The notes: generated from the letters alone by a model not told the origin. A stretch of DNA of 64,000 nt from Combretum micranthum (GCA_024138025.1 JAMXBD010002221.1:159678-223677); one strand, 5' to 3'. Shown: positions 1 through 12,154, numbered from the stretch's first letter. A program made the numbers and translations.

Positions 1-1159
1 TGGAGGCACTACCTATATGGACAGAGATGCGAGATTTATACGGACCATAAGAGCCTCAAGTATTTATTCACACAAAAGGAATTGAATATGAGGCAAAGGA
101 GATGGTTGGAGTTGATCAAAGACTATGATCTTGGAATAAATTATTGCCCTGGAAGAGTGAATGCGGTAGCAGACGCTTTGAGTCGGAAGAACCATGGAGA
201 AGTTGCAGCCATGCTCACAACTCAAAAAGAACTTATAAAGGAATTCGAGAGATTGAGCATTGAATTTGTGGGGCAAAGTGCGGAAATAGAAATTTCCCAT
301 TTGGTAATGGAGCCAACCTGATAGATAGAATCAAAGAATCTCAACGATATGATGAAGTCATACAAAAGTTGAAAAGTGAGATACAGGGAGGAAGGTATGA
401 CGATTTTGAGATAGATGAGGAAGATGTAGTAAGAATGAAGGGAAGATTATGTGTACCAAATGATGAGGAGATGAAAAAGGAAATAATGGATGAGGCGCAT
501 AACTCGGGATATACCATGCACCCCGGTGGTACCAAGATGTACCAAGACCTTAAAGTCGCTTTTGGTGGAATGGTATGAAAAAGGATGTAGCTGAATTCGT
601 AATGAAGTGTCCCATATGTCAACAAGTAAAGATTGAACACCAAAGGCCAGGAGGACTTTTGAAACCATTGGCCATACCAGAATGGAAATGGGACCAAATT
701 ACCATGGATTTCGTATGTGGATTGCCCCGAACATCAGCCGGATATGATGCTATATGGGTAATTGTGGATCGACTTACCAAGTCAGCACACTTCATCCCCA
801 TCAACATGACCTACTCGATGGAAAAGTTGGCCCGGCTATATGTAAGGGAGATTGTGAGACTGCATGGAGTTCCAGCAGGGATTGTATCAGATCGAATCCT
901 CGATTCGTGTCAAAATTCTGGACGAGCCTTCAGAAGTGTATGGGACCAAGTTACATTTCAGTAGCTTACCATCCACAAACTGATGGACAATCAGAGCGAA
1001 CTATCCAGACTTTGGAAGACATGTTAAGAGCTTGTGTTATGGAATTCAAAGGAAGCTGGGAAGTACACCTACCTTTGGTAGAGTTTGCTTACAACAACAG
1101 CTATCATTCAACAATTAAGATGCCACCATACGAAGCTTTATATGGAAGAAGGTGTAGAT
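1..1159 (+). pseudogene. Ty3/gypsy chromovirus pol fragment: RNase H end and integrase, frameshifted
   Basis: The translation starts inside the RNase H domain ([11 protein letters not shown], then [11 protein letters not shown] near residues 22-60) and runs into a linker that stops at 319-321. The integrase follows in other frames. The H..H part of its zinc finger is at about 495-525 and the CPICQQVK part at about 608-630. The catalytic core shows the first Asp in TMDFVCGLP (about 702), the second in IVSDR (about 880) and the Glu in DGQSERTIQTLEDM (about 985-1023). Frame changes are needed near 320, 560 and 893, so no intact polyprotein can be made. The reading breaks at 1159, where solo LTR A is inserted, and resumes at 4652. 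The 5' LTR, gag, protease and reverse transcriptase lie left of the window. The Ty3/gypsy class is certain. The chromovirus label rests on the chromodomain after 4652. Confidence 0.95.
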
Positions 1160-1871
1160 TGTAAACCCCGGTTTTTCAAGTAGCTAAGATAACCCTAGAA
1201 CGGAAACCCAAAACCCTAAACCGGAATAGCTCAAGCCTGGAGTGAGAACTAGGAACCCTAATTCCGGCTTTTCCTCGGTTTCCAATTAATAACTTTTCTA
1301 AGAAAATTTACTTTTGATTATAATTCTTGAACATATTTCAAACTAAGAAAAATATTGATTTCAAGAAAATTTCAATTCCGGGTCATCCCGAGACCCATTA
1401 TAGAAAAACGTGCCCCGGAACTAGAAATTCAAAATATACTTATGAGTACTCATTAGAACCGAAATAAAATAAGGATTTCAAAAATTATATTTTTCATAAT
1501 TTTCCGGTTTATGAAAAATACAGTTATAGCCTTTTTATTCGTATTTCATTACTACCGGAAATTAAATTGTCTTGTCAACTATTCATTACTATTCATAAAG
1601 TACACCTACACTACCTAGCCTACTTTTTTTTAGCCTACCCTACAAATCCAACTCTTACCATCAATCACTTCTCCTCCTTTCTTCCATAACCTTTTGTCAC
1701 TTCACTTCACTTCATTTATGACAATTGATGCATGGATCAAATCAAGCCAAATCAAGAGGAAAACATCAAGTCTTCCCCCCCCCCCTTTAAGCTCCAAAAC
1801 CGGTGCATATGGCCCCCCCTCTCCCCTTGTCCAATTTGAAAATCTCCTCTTCATTAACCTAATTCACCTTC

Positions 1872-1879
1872 TATATAAA
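1872..1879 (+). promoter_or_regulatory. Putative TATA box of LTR A
   Basis: TATATAAA lies downstream of a pyrimidine-rich, C-tract-containing stretch and upstream of a CT-rich leader, the same layout as in the other LTR copies. Placement is by comparison only. Confidence 0.55.
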
Positions 1880-3870
1880 CTAACTTTTCTCTCTCTTTCC
1901 TCATTCTTCACTTTCCAAAATTCCTAAAGTGCAAAAGCTCTCTCTTCTCTCCTCTTTTTTCCCTTGTGGCCGAAACATTTGAGCCCCCACACAACACATT
2001 CACAACTTCCATTTTTCTCTTCTACCTTCCATCCATTTCAAGTAAGTTATGATCTACTACTTCCAACTCATAAAACCTTGTTATGGCTAGGCGATTTTTG
2101 GTTATCTCAACTCCATGTTCCCATGATCTTGTAGTAGGAACAATGAGATAACAACACAAAATCCCAAACCATTTCATGGTAGATCCATCCTTTAAAGAGT
2201 TTCCTTATCAAAAGCTTTAACTTTATCCATCAAAAGTCTTTTAAACAAGGATCTTTTATAAAAATATGGTTTTTATGTTTTTAAAACTCATTTAAGCTTT
2301 GATAATGTAAATCCATCATCTTGTTACTCATGAGCATGTAGGCATTATAGTTTCATTATTATTTTGTTCATATGTGCATAAATAGTCTTTAACACTTTTG
2401 TCTTTAGTAAATGACTTTCTAGTGTATAGATCTACATATATATGGGTCCATGAAGTCAAAAGGAAAGTACTTTACAAGAAAAAGACTTTTGAAAATTCGG
2501 ATGACTTTGAAAACCAGGGTCAAAACACTTTTAACAACTTCTAAACTTATATTTTATAAGAAAATAAAGCTATGGTAATAGATAATGATTAGTGGTATTT
2601 CTCATGAGTCTAAAGGAGTTTTTTTCTAAATAAAATGTTGAAAACAAGAGATGAAGTCCATAGGAGTTTTGAGTTAAAAGTTATGAAAAACCAAATTCGT
2701 AATAATGGATGAAGGGTTAGAAAACACTATTTTTCCAACTTCAAAAATGATATTTTCTTAAATAAATGAAGTCCTTAGGATATAGGTATAATAGATACTT
2801 AAAGTTTCAAGTATAAAATATTTTTTCCTAAAGGAATCAACTTGAAAATGGATTTGTGTAAATTCGGATTTTTGGAAACCCATAGTAAAAGACCCACTTA
2901 AAAGTTTGTAAATGTAGATTTTATTAAAGAAATAAAGACCTTAGGGTATATCTAATATAGGGGTCAAATATTCTTTAAACAAAATGGAGTTTTCCTAAAG
3001 AAAATCCATACAAAATGTAGATGTGATCAAGTGTAGTAAATTAACTTACTAAGCTTTGAGAGGAAATGGTTTCTAAGGAAAGTTTGTTTTCTAAAAATCG
3101 TTAAATCTAAAAGTTATAAGAACATAGACTCCTTAAGGTCCACATCATGACATTCATGATAGGGAAAATCATTTCCATTGCATTTAGCATCATATTACAC
3201 TTAGGAATCTCAAATGCATTCATCAAAACCGCATTTTTGGAATCAAGGAAACCGCTGTACAGATCTGATCCCTCAATTCCGAGGCTTAGATATTTTCAAA
3301 CTTGATTTAAACTTCATATTTGGAAAGCTCTTTCGAAGTAGATAGGAATCGATATATTTGCGAAATTCCGACTTAAAACGACCAAGTTATGGCCATTTTA
3401 AAACGGAACTTCGGAAATGACGCGAATTCCGATTTCTCTAAGTTTCCTTAGAGTTTTAGTGTCTTAAGATGATAGAATACTTATTAGGGTAATTCTTATA
3501 TGAATAGGTGAACCCGTGGACGGTGACGAGTTACCTCCGGATTACTACTACTAGAAGACCGGAGTACCGATGGCGAGTGAGTTTTTCTTCCCAATTCATT
3601 TTTGTATGTGCTTGTAAAGTAGTGCACTAGAATGTAGTCAATTGAATGGAATATGAATAATGGGGATTATTGGAAATTATATGATTGTTGATGATATGAG
3701 AAACAAATTAAGAATATCGAAACCGGGTGATAAACTTTGATTGTATAGTTAGCTATGATGGATTGTCTGATAAATTGATTGATCGCCTAAGTAAATTGGC
3801 TTAATCAACTACTTGAGTAAATGATAAATTGACATGTGCATATCACAAGGGGATGGGAGCATGAGCATTT

Positions 3871-4044
3871 GTAGGTTAGTCGTGAACCATAAACACATCG
3901 AATAATCGTAGGTTAGTCGTGAACCATAAACGCATCGATAATCGTAGGTTAGTCGTGAACCATAAACGACATCGAATAATCGTAGGTTAGTCGTGATCCA
4001 TAAACGACATCGATAATCGTAGGTTAGCCGTGAGCCATAAACGG
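3871..4044 (+). repeat. Minisatellite in LTR A, about 37-bp unit, five copies
   Basis: Five consecutive units begin GTAGGTTAGTCGTGAACCAT and continue AAACGACATCGA-ATAATC. They differ by a few bases, and the last is partial with GAGCC in place of GAACC. The array stands about 65 bp before the CATATGA...TCATATG palindrome. Other LTR copies carry unrelated repeats in the same place. Confidence 0.93.
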
Positions 4045-4107
4045 GGATATTGTCGTACCGCAGGATTCGTTAATCTGCTAACCGGATGGAGGGCGCAATT
4101 CCATCCA

Positions 4108-4132
4108 CATATGATTTCCGGTTGGTCATATG
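4108..4132 (+). promoter_or_regulatory. Conserved 25-nt hairpin of the LTR family (copy A)
   Basis: Arms CATATGA and TCATATG flank the loop TTTCCGGTTGG. The same structure is found in the other LTR copies at the same place, just after the motif GGAGGGCG. Its function is unknown. See the finding on covariation. Confidence 0.6.
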
Positions 4133-4651
4133 TATGTTGAACTCATGTGTTTGGTGCATACACTTGCTTGATTAATAACTTGGTTGAATTGTTGTGATAT
4201 AAATGTTTTTGTGGGAGATTACACTCACTAAGCTAGTTAGCTTACATCCCTACAGACCATTCCTTTTGCAGCTTACGCATTTATGGCTAGGCGAAGAGAC
4301 CCGGCTGAACAGGTACCGAAGCTAGGAGTTTTCCCTAGAAGTTATAATTTTTGTATTAGACTTCCATAGAAAACTTCTAAGACTTGGATGACTGTAATGG
4401 ACCGCTAATTATTCTTTTGCGGGGAATGCCCCTTAGAATTATGTAATATTTATTTATGTTCATGAATTATATCCTATTGCCCATGCATGCCAAATTAAGC
4501 TTTTATCTCCATTCGGACTTGTACTCTATTGTGTAAAGGTACGCCTTACATCTATAGAGACTTCCGAAAGACTAAGGTGGTAATTCGGGAATCTTATATG
4601 GCATGTGGCGGACTGTTACGTTTAGGGTACACTATGGGGCGTGACATAGAT

Positions 4652-5293
4652 CGCCTCTATTTTGGGATGATGTGGAAAAATTAACAATTGGACCAGATCT
4701 CATCCAAGACGCCTCAATAAAGTCAGGATTATTCAGCAAAGGATGAAAGAGGCCCAAGATAGACAGAAAATTGGGCAGTTCAAAAACGACGAATCCTTGA
4801 GTTTAACGTTGTGAACATGTGTACCTAAAAGTGAATCCGATAAAGAGTATTCATCGTGTACGGCTCGAGGAAGCTAAGCCCAAGGTATACGGACCTTTCA
4901 AAATCCTCGAACGGTAGGAGATCTGCTTATCGCTTGGCATTACCACCAAACCTGTCGGGAGTACATAATGTCTTCCATGTCTCAGTGCTAAGAAAGCATA
5001 TCCTCGACCCTGATCGAATTGTGGAACTTGAACCAATCAGGTTGAAAGAGAACTTGACTTATGAAGAGCACCCAGTTCAAATTCTGGATCAAAAGGTTCA
5101 AAAGCTGAGAAACAAGGAAATCCGATATGCCAAGGTGTTATGGAGGAATCATTCGCGAGAAGAGGCTACTTGGGAAGCCAAGGATGAGATCCGAAAGAGA
5201 TATCAAAATCTCTTTGAAGAATCAGGTACGAATTTCAAGTTGCAAATTTCAAGTTTTGAGGACAAAACTTTCTTTAAGGGGGGTAGGTTGTAA
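4652..5293 (+). pseudogene. Ty3/gypsy integrase C-terminus and chromodomain, frameshifted
   Basis: This is the continuation of the pol fragment interrupted at 1159. It opens with SPLFWDDVEKLTIGPDLIQD, then shifts frame near 4720 to read IIQQRMKEAQDRQK, meets a stop near 4814, and is open again from about 4856. The last stretch contains the GPY/F-like region with LPPNLSGVHNVFHVSVLRK at about 4942-5000. A chromodomain-like end follows (YEEHPVQILDQK ... VLWRNHSREEATWEAKDEIR, about 5059-5190), which marks a chromovirus, probably Tekay/Del-like given the long LTRs. The final stop TAA at 5291-5293 is formed by the first bases of the LTR (TTG TAA), so coding runs directly into the LTR. Several frameshifts make it non-functional. 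Confidence 0.93.
5276..5288 (+). other. Polypurine tract (plus-strand primer site)
   Basis: AAGGGGGGTAGGT lies directly before the LTR start TGTAAATCC at 5289, where a Ty3/gypsy plus-strand primer is expected. It anchors this family's LTR boundary and confirms that TGTAA is the LTR start. Confidence 0.85.
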
Positions 5294-5984
5294 ATCCTTG
5301 AAATTTTGGATCCAAATTATAGTTTAAACCCTAATCGGAAGTCAACCAGATTTCCCAGAGTCAACCAAACCCTAGTTTACCGAAACCGCTTAAGTCCGGC
5401 ATTGCCGTTTTCTCAAGCCCTAGAAAACGAAGTTGAAACAATTAGTTATAATAGTTCGTAATAGCTATAGGTTTTATAAAAATATCAGTTTTTTCAAAAT
5501 TCGAGTGTCCTTGAACCCGATCGGACATAGTTCTTGAAAAATGTGTCCGGAAGCCCGGAATAGGAAAAATATTCCGAATATACCGTTAGACTCATAAAAT
5601 ATAATATTTCCAAAAATATCAATTTCATAATTTTTCTATAGCTAAAATATCAGATATCCTTTTATAACGCGTATTTTCTTACTACCGGTATTAAATTGTC
5701 ATGTCTACTTTTACATTACACTATTTTCTACTATTCTACACTATTCATCTATCTCTACTTTTTCTTACAACCTACTCTTACAGTCTATACACCTATTTCT
5801 TACACATTTTCATTTCCAATACAACTTCACATCTTTCATTTCTTACTTTTAATTAACAAAATAACAAAAAAATAAATTTCTCTCCCTCCCCATACACACA
5901 AATGGCCCGGCCCTCTCTCTCTATGCCTCAATTTGTTTTATTTTCCAATTATTTAATTAACACAAATTATCTCCCACATTTTCC

Positions 5985-6112
5985 TATAAATACCCCTCAT
6001 ACCTTCACTTCTTTCACACCTCTTCTTCTCTAAAGTTACTCTACAAAAATTTCTCTCCAATTTCTTCAAGAGTTCCTCAAGAAGTCTCTTAGTTTAGTTT
6101 CCTTTAGGTAAG
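5985..6112 (+). promoter_or_regulatory. LTR core promoter and candidate splice donor
   Basis: TATAAATA followed by CCCCTC at 5985-5998 is shared with copies E (18742), G (22293), H (49204) and, reversed, C, F and J. About 120 bp downstream, CTTTAGGTAAG (6102-6112) has the form of a plant 5' splice site. The transcription start would lie about 30 bp after the TATA box. No transcript evidence is available here. Confidence 0.6.
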
Positions 6113-7790
6113 AAATTTCTCAAGATTCTTCATGTTCATCTACTTAGTATGAGCTTAGTGTATTTTTCTAAAACCATGAAGGTTAAGAAAGCAACATTAG
6201 GTTCATGCTTTGTTTTTGTTCATAAACATAATTCCTATGTTCATTTATGTTTCTTTATGTTCTTACTATCTAAATATCCATATAACTATATATTATTTAG
6301 AGCATATAAGCTCATTGCTTGCAATTTATTTATCTTTCATGCAATTTATTTACTTTATTGCGATTTATTTCAAGTTGATTTTAAGACTAGATTCTAGTCT
6401 TAGACTTGTCCTCATCAAGTCAAAACAATTCTTTTTCTTTTCTTTTCGGGACTAGTCTTTTCTTAGTCCTGGGGTACCTTGATGAAGCTAAGGTCCCAAT
6501 ACTTGATTTACTTTATTATTTACTTAAGCTTTCAAGTTATTATGTTCCTTTACATTTCTATAGTTATGATTCATATCATGCATGAACATAATGTTTTTTG
6601 TCTCAACAAAAATAATGAGAATGTCTTTCTAAAACTAAAGGTTCTTGTTAAATAAAAATAGGAAATAGATTTCCTAAAAACTCATAAACATACTTGGAAA
6701 TGATTTTTCTTACATAAACAAAAGGTTTTATGAAAACTTATCTTTTATCAAGAAATATTCTTTTGGAATCATTATAAGAAACAAAAAAAAAATTGTCATT
6801 TTATTACTTTCTGAATCCAAGTTTTGAAAATAAAACCACACCTTAGGAATTTAAAGAAATTACGAAAGATTAAATTTAGAAAAAGAATATTCATCTCAAT
6901 AACTCAAGATCTTTCAAAAGTAAAGTTCAAAGTCTTTTAAAACCTTAATTTTTATAAGTTGAGACAACTTCATTTACTTCATACATTTGTTATGAGTCAT
7001 AACAAATATATATATACCTTTCAAAAGTTTACAAAATAATTGAAATATTTATCTTTTCAAATGAGCTTTGTTTACAAGAAGGAAAACAAGTGTTTGCAAA
7101 TTCGTGGCAAATCTGATCGCTACCTTTTCGGAACCCAAACGACTTAGTTTTATGGAAATAAGCTTAGAAATGCGTAGATCTTTTCGAGTAGATAGAAAAC
7201 GATATATTATACGCGAAATTCCGAGTTAAAATGAGCAAGTTATGATCATTTTAAGTTGGAATTTCCCCTTATACGATTTTAAGAAAAGATTAGAATCTTC
7301 AAGGATAATAATTTCATGAAATACTCATTTTGGGTATTCTTCTTGATTAGATAATCACGAGGAGGATTGTTCGTATCTCGAGGATTACTACGATTAAGTG
7401 GAAATTCCGAACGACTCATCCATTTCAAGAAAGGTGTCATCATGGCCGAGTGAGTTACTTCCCGTCAATTTTCTCATACTCTCGATTGTGCTTGTAAAAT
7501 TAGTTGCACTAGAATTTAGGCAAAATCAAAAGGAAATGTATGATAATATGTTGAAAGAATACTAAGTATATCGAAACTCGATTTGTTTATATAATAAAGT
7601 TATATGTGCATTAATATCTTGAAGTGTTTGAAATTGTTGATCACTTGAAAGAAGTTTAAATGTAACTACTAGACTTTAATTAAAGAAATTATTCATGCAC
7701 TTCATATGTTGAGTCACATTGCATTCACTACTATACAATTGGTGGGACAAGTGTATAATAGTGGTGGTAGACATAACCGGTATATCATGT

Positions 7791-7890
7791 AAGTGGCGAG
7801 TAGGAGCCGGTAAAACTACAAGATTGGTGGCTAGTAGGAGCCTGTAATAACTACAAGTTTTTGATGGCGTATAGGAGCCGATAAGATCTA
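7791..7890 (+). repeat. Degenerate minisatellite, three units of about 35-40 bp
   Basis: Units built on GTGGCGAGTAGGAGCCGGTAA plus ACTACAAG occur three times with decay. LTR H has the same unit type at about 63120-63190. It occupies the slot that the 37-bp array fills in LTR A. Confidence 0.75.
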
Positions 7891-8523
7891 TAAAAGTGTT
7901 TTTAAAAGTTGTGGCTGTAATTGGCCTGAATACCCAACCCCGAGAAGGGCGTAAATTCATTCAACATATGATTCCCGGAAAGTCATATGTCTTGTATGCT
8001 CACGTGGTTGTTGCATTTCATACGTTTGAATAATAAACTTGATTGATAATTTTCTTCGAGTATGAATTTGGGATTTACTCACTAAACCCATAAGCTTACA
8101 CCCCTATAGATATTTGTATCTCAGGAACACCTATTTTGTGCCCGAGGTCTTCCGTATCCGTGTACTTTTATATTGAAGCTTTTGGAGGAAATCTACTCGA
8201 AGACTTAGATTAGAATTCCTTTGAAATCTTTGATGTAGTATTTTGGATGTTATGAAGTTTATCTCGATCCTTGGAATTAGCAGAGAATGCCCCTAAGAAA
8301 TTATGTAACAGACCTTTGGTTATTTATGATATGATATACTTATTTATGGATTCTTGTATGTTTATCTTTACTTGCTTAAACTATGCTTCCCAAAAGCGTC
8401 TCCTATTACCGTGTTAGACGCCTTACATATAATACTAAGGCTTTCGCATGACTAAGGTAGCCATTCTTAAGCTTTGATATTATGTGGCGGACTGCCACGT
8501 TTAGGTACCCTTCGGGCGTGACT

Positions 8524-8824
8524 TTCCTTTTCACTAATCTATTACAAGAATATTTTACATCTTATTAACCTTAAACTTCATCTAGAATTTTCCTAATTCA
8601 TAAAGAAATTACCTACTGCAGGGTCCTTGTGCCTAACCATAAATAGGGAAACTGCAAAAGATATCTATGGGGTATAAGCTAACAGGCTTAGTGGAGAATT
8701 ATTTCCAAAATAACTTCTTGTAACAAAATTTCAAACAAGTTATTTAATCAAACAAATGGAATGCAACATACACATGAGCAAACAAGGCAGAAGTTTTCTG
8801 GGAACTATATGTTGAATGGATTTG
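8524..8824 (-). mobile_element. LTR C, first fragment (minus strand)
   Basis: This stretch matches the reverse complement of the 3' third of the LTR family. Compare F at about 20290-20590 and J at about 50990-51290 (CTGCAGGGTCC, GCAAAAGATATCTA, TATATGTTGAATGGATTT). It is bounded on the left by the coding Ty3 element and on the right by LTR D. The outermost 3' part of C, roughly 240 bp, would lie left of the window beyond the element that split it. Confidence 0.8.
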
Positions 8825-9402
8825 TGTAAACCCCGGTATTCTCAGTAGTTAAGAAAACCCCGGGAGTTGAAAAGCGAAACCGTAATCCAGTTCAATTTAA
8901 GTCTAGTGAGAGAAGCTTAGGAACCCTAAATCCGGCTTTTCCTTCGGTTTCATAATAAAAGAAGTTTTTAAAGTAAATGAATATGAATAATTGTTCTAAA
9001 GTATATTTAGACCTTTGAAAGTTTTAAATTCGGGAATTTTCAATTCCGACCTTCCTAAGCCAATTATGGAAAAGCGTGCCCCGGACTACGAAACTCAAAA
9101 AAATGTTCCGGAATTTCATTTGAACCATAATTTATTAAGAATTCCAAAAATATCAATTTTATAATTTTCCGGACTATAAAAATTACAGTTATAGCTTTTT
9201 CCCGTATTTTTGTTACAACCGGTAAGTAATGTCTTGTCTACTATTCACAAGTACAACCTACAACCTACACTACACACTACCCTATTCTTACATCCTTACA
9301 ACTACTCATTACAATTTTCTTTTCCAAGAAATTTTGTTTCCTAAATAATTATTACATTTTAATTACATAAATTACAAATTATCAAATTTCACACACACAC
9401 AC

Positions 9403-9443
<41 letters not shown>

Positions 9444-10686
9444 TATGGTTGGCACCCCACTCCCCTTTTCCCTCTCATTTGTTTTGTTTTTGCTATTTTT
9501 ATTCAATTACAAACCCTAATTTATTCATATATAAACATCTTTTTCTCTCTCTCTCTTCATTTTCACTCTTCTAAAATTTTTTCAAAGTGAAAAACCCCTC
9601 TTTTTCCTCCCTTTGTGCCATGACTTCCCCCTCTCTCACACTCACACACACAACTCAACTCCTCTTCATTTCATCTTCAAACCTTCTTTAGGTGATGATT
9701 CTAAACCTTATTCCTATCTTATCTTGTAATGGCAAAGCTATTCATGTGTTTTTCACATTTAATCCCAATAAGCATATGCTAGGGACATGAAAACACTTGT
9801 ACAAGAATATCAAGCCATCACAAGAAGTGGATCTAGAGTTTAAAGGAGTTTTTGATGAGATAATGTGATGTTCATGCATGTAAAGTAGGAATCTTGCATA
9901 GATATTTATGCTCATGCCATGAAACTCATCAATCATGCATGATATTTGGTAGATCTAGTGTTTAGACATTCATATCTTTTCATCTACATTTATGTTCATA
10001 TGATTATTTCATGCATTGATGATCATAAAAATGTAGCCTTGCCTATGTATAGATATGTTAGGTGGTAGATCTCATGTATAGAAGACAAGAAACTTGAAAA
10101 AGAAAATATTTTATTAGAAATGCTTAGTTGAAAATTCGGATGATTTTGGAACCCTACTTTAAAGACCACCAAAACCACTTTAAAACTCATATTTTTCATA
10201 AAAAATGGAAGGTGTATGTAATAGATGCCCTTAAGGAATCATTTTCATAAGCTTAGGTGAGTTTAGACATGAGAAAAATGCAAAACAAGTAGTGAAGATT
10301 AGAATGAAAAATATTGATATAGTGATTAATAGTCAAATTCGTATTTTAGGATGATGCCCACATAAACACTTAGTATCCAAGCTTAGATGGCATGTTTTAT
10401 GAGTCAAATGGAGTCCTTAGATAATAGATATAATGAAGCTTCAATTTTTTATGCATTAAACAAGTTTTCTCATAAAGAAAATGCAAGAAAAGGAAATTTT
10501 CAAAATTCGGATTTTTGTGAAAAGCTTGTTTAAAAACATATTTGCCAAATGAAAAATGTGAATTTCTATGCATAAATGAAGGTCATGACTAATATAGATA
10601 TTGAGAACTCATTTTTATTTAGATAACAAGTAAATTCCAAGAATAAAATCATAAAAACCCTAGGGAATGTAAAGTTGGAAAGAATA
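8825..10686 (+). mobile_element. LTR D, truncated (plus strand)
   Basis: It begins TGTAAACCCCGGTATTC at 8825 inside LTR C and aligns with the first 1.8 kb of LTR A (C-tract, TATATAAA at 9528-9535, CTTTAGGTGATG near 9687). Its 3' half is missing. Near 10640-10686 the sequence passes straight into C (GCTTTCGGATC). About 120 bp of C expected at this site is also absent. One deletion covering the D/C junction explains both losses, so no right TSD remains. The exact break is uncertain by about 40 bp. Confidence 0.78.
9404..9441 (+). repeat. Poly(C) run of 38
   Basis: An uninterrupted C homopolymer follows ACACACACACACT, about 90 bp upstream of the TATA box of LTR D. It matches the shorter C-tract in LTR A and the G run in minus-strand LTR B. 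Its length may be affected by sequencing. Confidence 0.9.
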
Positions 10687-11325
10687 GCTTTCGGATCTTC
10701 CACCAAGCATTTCCTTTTTCCATAACGCCGCCAAGCAATCGCTTTCGGATCCTCCGCCAAGTGTTGCTTTCGACATGAGCTTACTATCCTTCTCACCCAA
10801 GGATAATAGCCCAAATGCAATATGACTCACTTCGTGATATGCATGAATTCATTTATTTATGACATCATAATATTATTATTATCAAGTTTAAGATGATCAA
10901 AGCATTTCATACAAAGCAAGTGTTATACTAAAACAAACATTTTAAATCAATTCCGGCTTCAATATTCTTAGGATTCTTTCAAAGAATTAATTAACATACA
11001 TATCCATTTTCCTTTTCCTAACTCTAATGCAACTAAATTACAAGCACAACAAGTATAGTATTTAAAGGAAATAAACTCACGATGCCATGTCGACTATTCC
11101 TCTACGCGGATGAGTCGTTCACACACTCTACTCAATCGAAATAATCTTCGGGATATAGGTATCATTCCTCGAAGTCACCTAGCCAAAGAAAATATCCACA
11201 ATGCGTATTTCTTGATGATTTTCTTGAATTTTGACAAGACAATGTCAAAAGAATGTTAAAGTTCGTATAAAGGAAAGTTTCAACTTAAAATGGCCATAAC
11301 TTGGTCATTTTAACTTGGAATCGCC
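10687..11325 (-). mobile_element. LTR C, second fragment (minus strand)
   Basis: It continues LTR C after the D insertion and matches F at about 20700-21330: CCGCCAAGCAATCGCTTTCG units, ATGTGACTCACTTCG-like sequence, AAACTCACGATG, and AAAATGGCCATAACTTGGTC. It ends with TCGCC (11321-11325), the left TSD of LTR B. Confidence 0.82.
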
Positions 11326-11966
11326 TGTCACGCCCCGAAGGGTACCCTAAACGTGGCAGTCCGCTGTACACAATATTAAAGCCTAAGAATGACCACCTCA
11401 GTCACGCGAAGGCTTCCATACTATGTACAAGGCATCTAACACATAGAGGTGACACATCGGAATGATACGTTTTATGTTGATACAATTGAGTAACAATGAA
11501 AAGGAAATGCAATCCACTATACTCCAAATACAAAACATTGTACTTCAAAATATAAATCATCAAGCTTCAACTACATTCATCCCAAGACTTCACTACATAA
11601 AACTATCACAAGGCAAATCGTAAAGCTTAGCCAAAAACTTCAAGCATTCTTATATCTTGCCGAAATCTCGAATTCATTCTCGGCTTCAACCATCTCAGTC
11701 CCCACTTAGCATTCTTGGAATAACCTGCTCATTTAAACATCTATTGGGGTATAAGCTACACTAGCTTAGTGAGATTCATTTCCGCAATAATATACACAAT
11801 TGTAAAATATACAACAAGTTTATTTAAACAATCATATGAATGCACAAGCACGTGAACATACAAGCATATGACTTTCCGGTAGCCATATGTGAATGGATTT
11901 ACGCCCTCCATTCGGGTTTGGGGTGGTCCATGAACATGCAACCACAATTCCAATATTTTCTCTTGT

Positions 11967-12154
11967 GGTTTATAGTGTCTACTCCACTGCCCATTAACAT
12001 AAGTGACCTCATAGGCCCTTGATGTTAACGAAGGTGGTCCTCCACCTGTTTATATGTATTGGTTTATAGTGTCTACTCCACTGCCCGTTAACTTAAGCGA
12101 CCCAGCAGATCCTTAACGTTAACGAAGGCCCGCTGCCTCCCGATCATACTTTTG
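11967..12154 (-). repeat. Tandem duplication, unit about 94 bp, two copies
   Basis: GGTTTATAGTGTCTACTCCA recurs at 11967 and 12061, followed in both copies by CTGCCC(A/G)TTAACxTAAG and GTTAACGAAGG. This is LTR B's version of the minisatellite slot. Confidence 0.85.

Larger units (their letters stand above)
1160..4646 (+). mobile_element. Solo LTR A of the long-LTR Ty3/gypsy family
   Basis: This 3487-bp unit starts TGTAAACCCCGG and ends GGGGCGTGACA, with canonical TG...CA ends. It is flanked by the perfect 5-bp TSD TAGAT (1155-1159 and 4647-4651). The integrase reading before 1159 continues after 4651, which proves insertion into pol. No PBS, PPT or coding domain is inside. Its ends and internal landmarks match the 3' LTR at 5289-8523, so it is read as a solo LTR left by recombination between the two LTRs. 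Landmarks are a C-tract near 1775-1787, a TATA box TATATAAA at 1872-1879, a donor-like CAAGTAAG near 2038-2045, a hairpin with TTAAAACG/CCATTTTAA arms at 3372-3403, the 36-38-bp minisatellite at 3871-4044, and the 25-nt palindrome at 4108-4132. Confidence 0.93.
5289..8523 (+). mobile_element. 3' LTR of the coding Ty3/gypsy element
   Basis: The LTR follows the PPT directly, begins TGTAAATCC and ends CTTCGGGCGTGAC. The final CA has apparently decayed to CT at 8522-8523. At about 3.2 kb it is very long for a plant Ty3 element. Visible parts are a pyrimidine tract with GGCCCGGCC near 5904, a TATA box at 5985-5992, the donor-like TTTAGGTAAG at 6103-6112, a GACTTG/CAAGTC hairpin near 6402-6420, and a TTAAAATG/CATTTTAA hairpin at 7226-7254. 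A repeat of unit about 40 bp lies at 7791-7890 and the CATATGA...TCATATG palindrome at 7965-7989. Sequence after 8523 belongs to minus-strand LTR C, so the element inserted into C. Its TSD cannot be checked because the 5' end is outside the window. Confidence 0.9.

Noticed and set aside
3871..4044. CRISPR-like array of about 37-bp repeats
   Set aside because: The units are contiguous with no unique spacers, no cas genes are present, and the DNA is plant nuclear. It is a minisatellite in an LTR.
6149..6455. Short open frames of about 80 residues, also at 22475-22675 and in other LTR copies
   Set aside because: They lie in the non-coding LTR leader, are T-rich and hydrophobic by base composition, and are not kept in frame between LTR copies.
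10566..10820. Gene at 10566-10820 (84 residues, minus)
   Set aside because: It crosses the D/C junction and covers minisatellite units. It is a chance frame.
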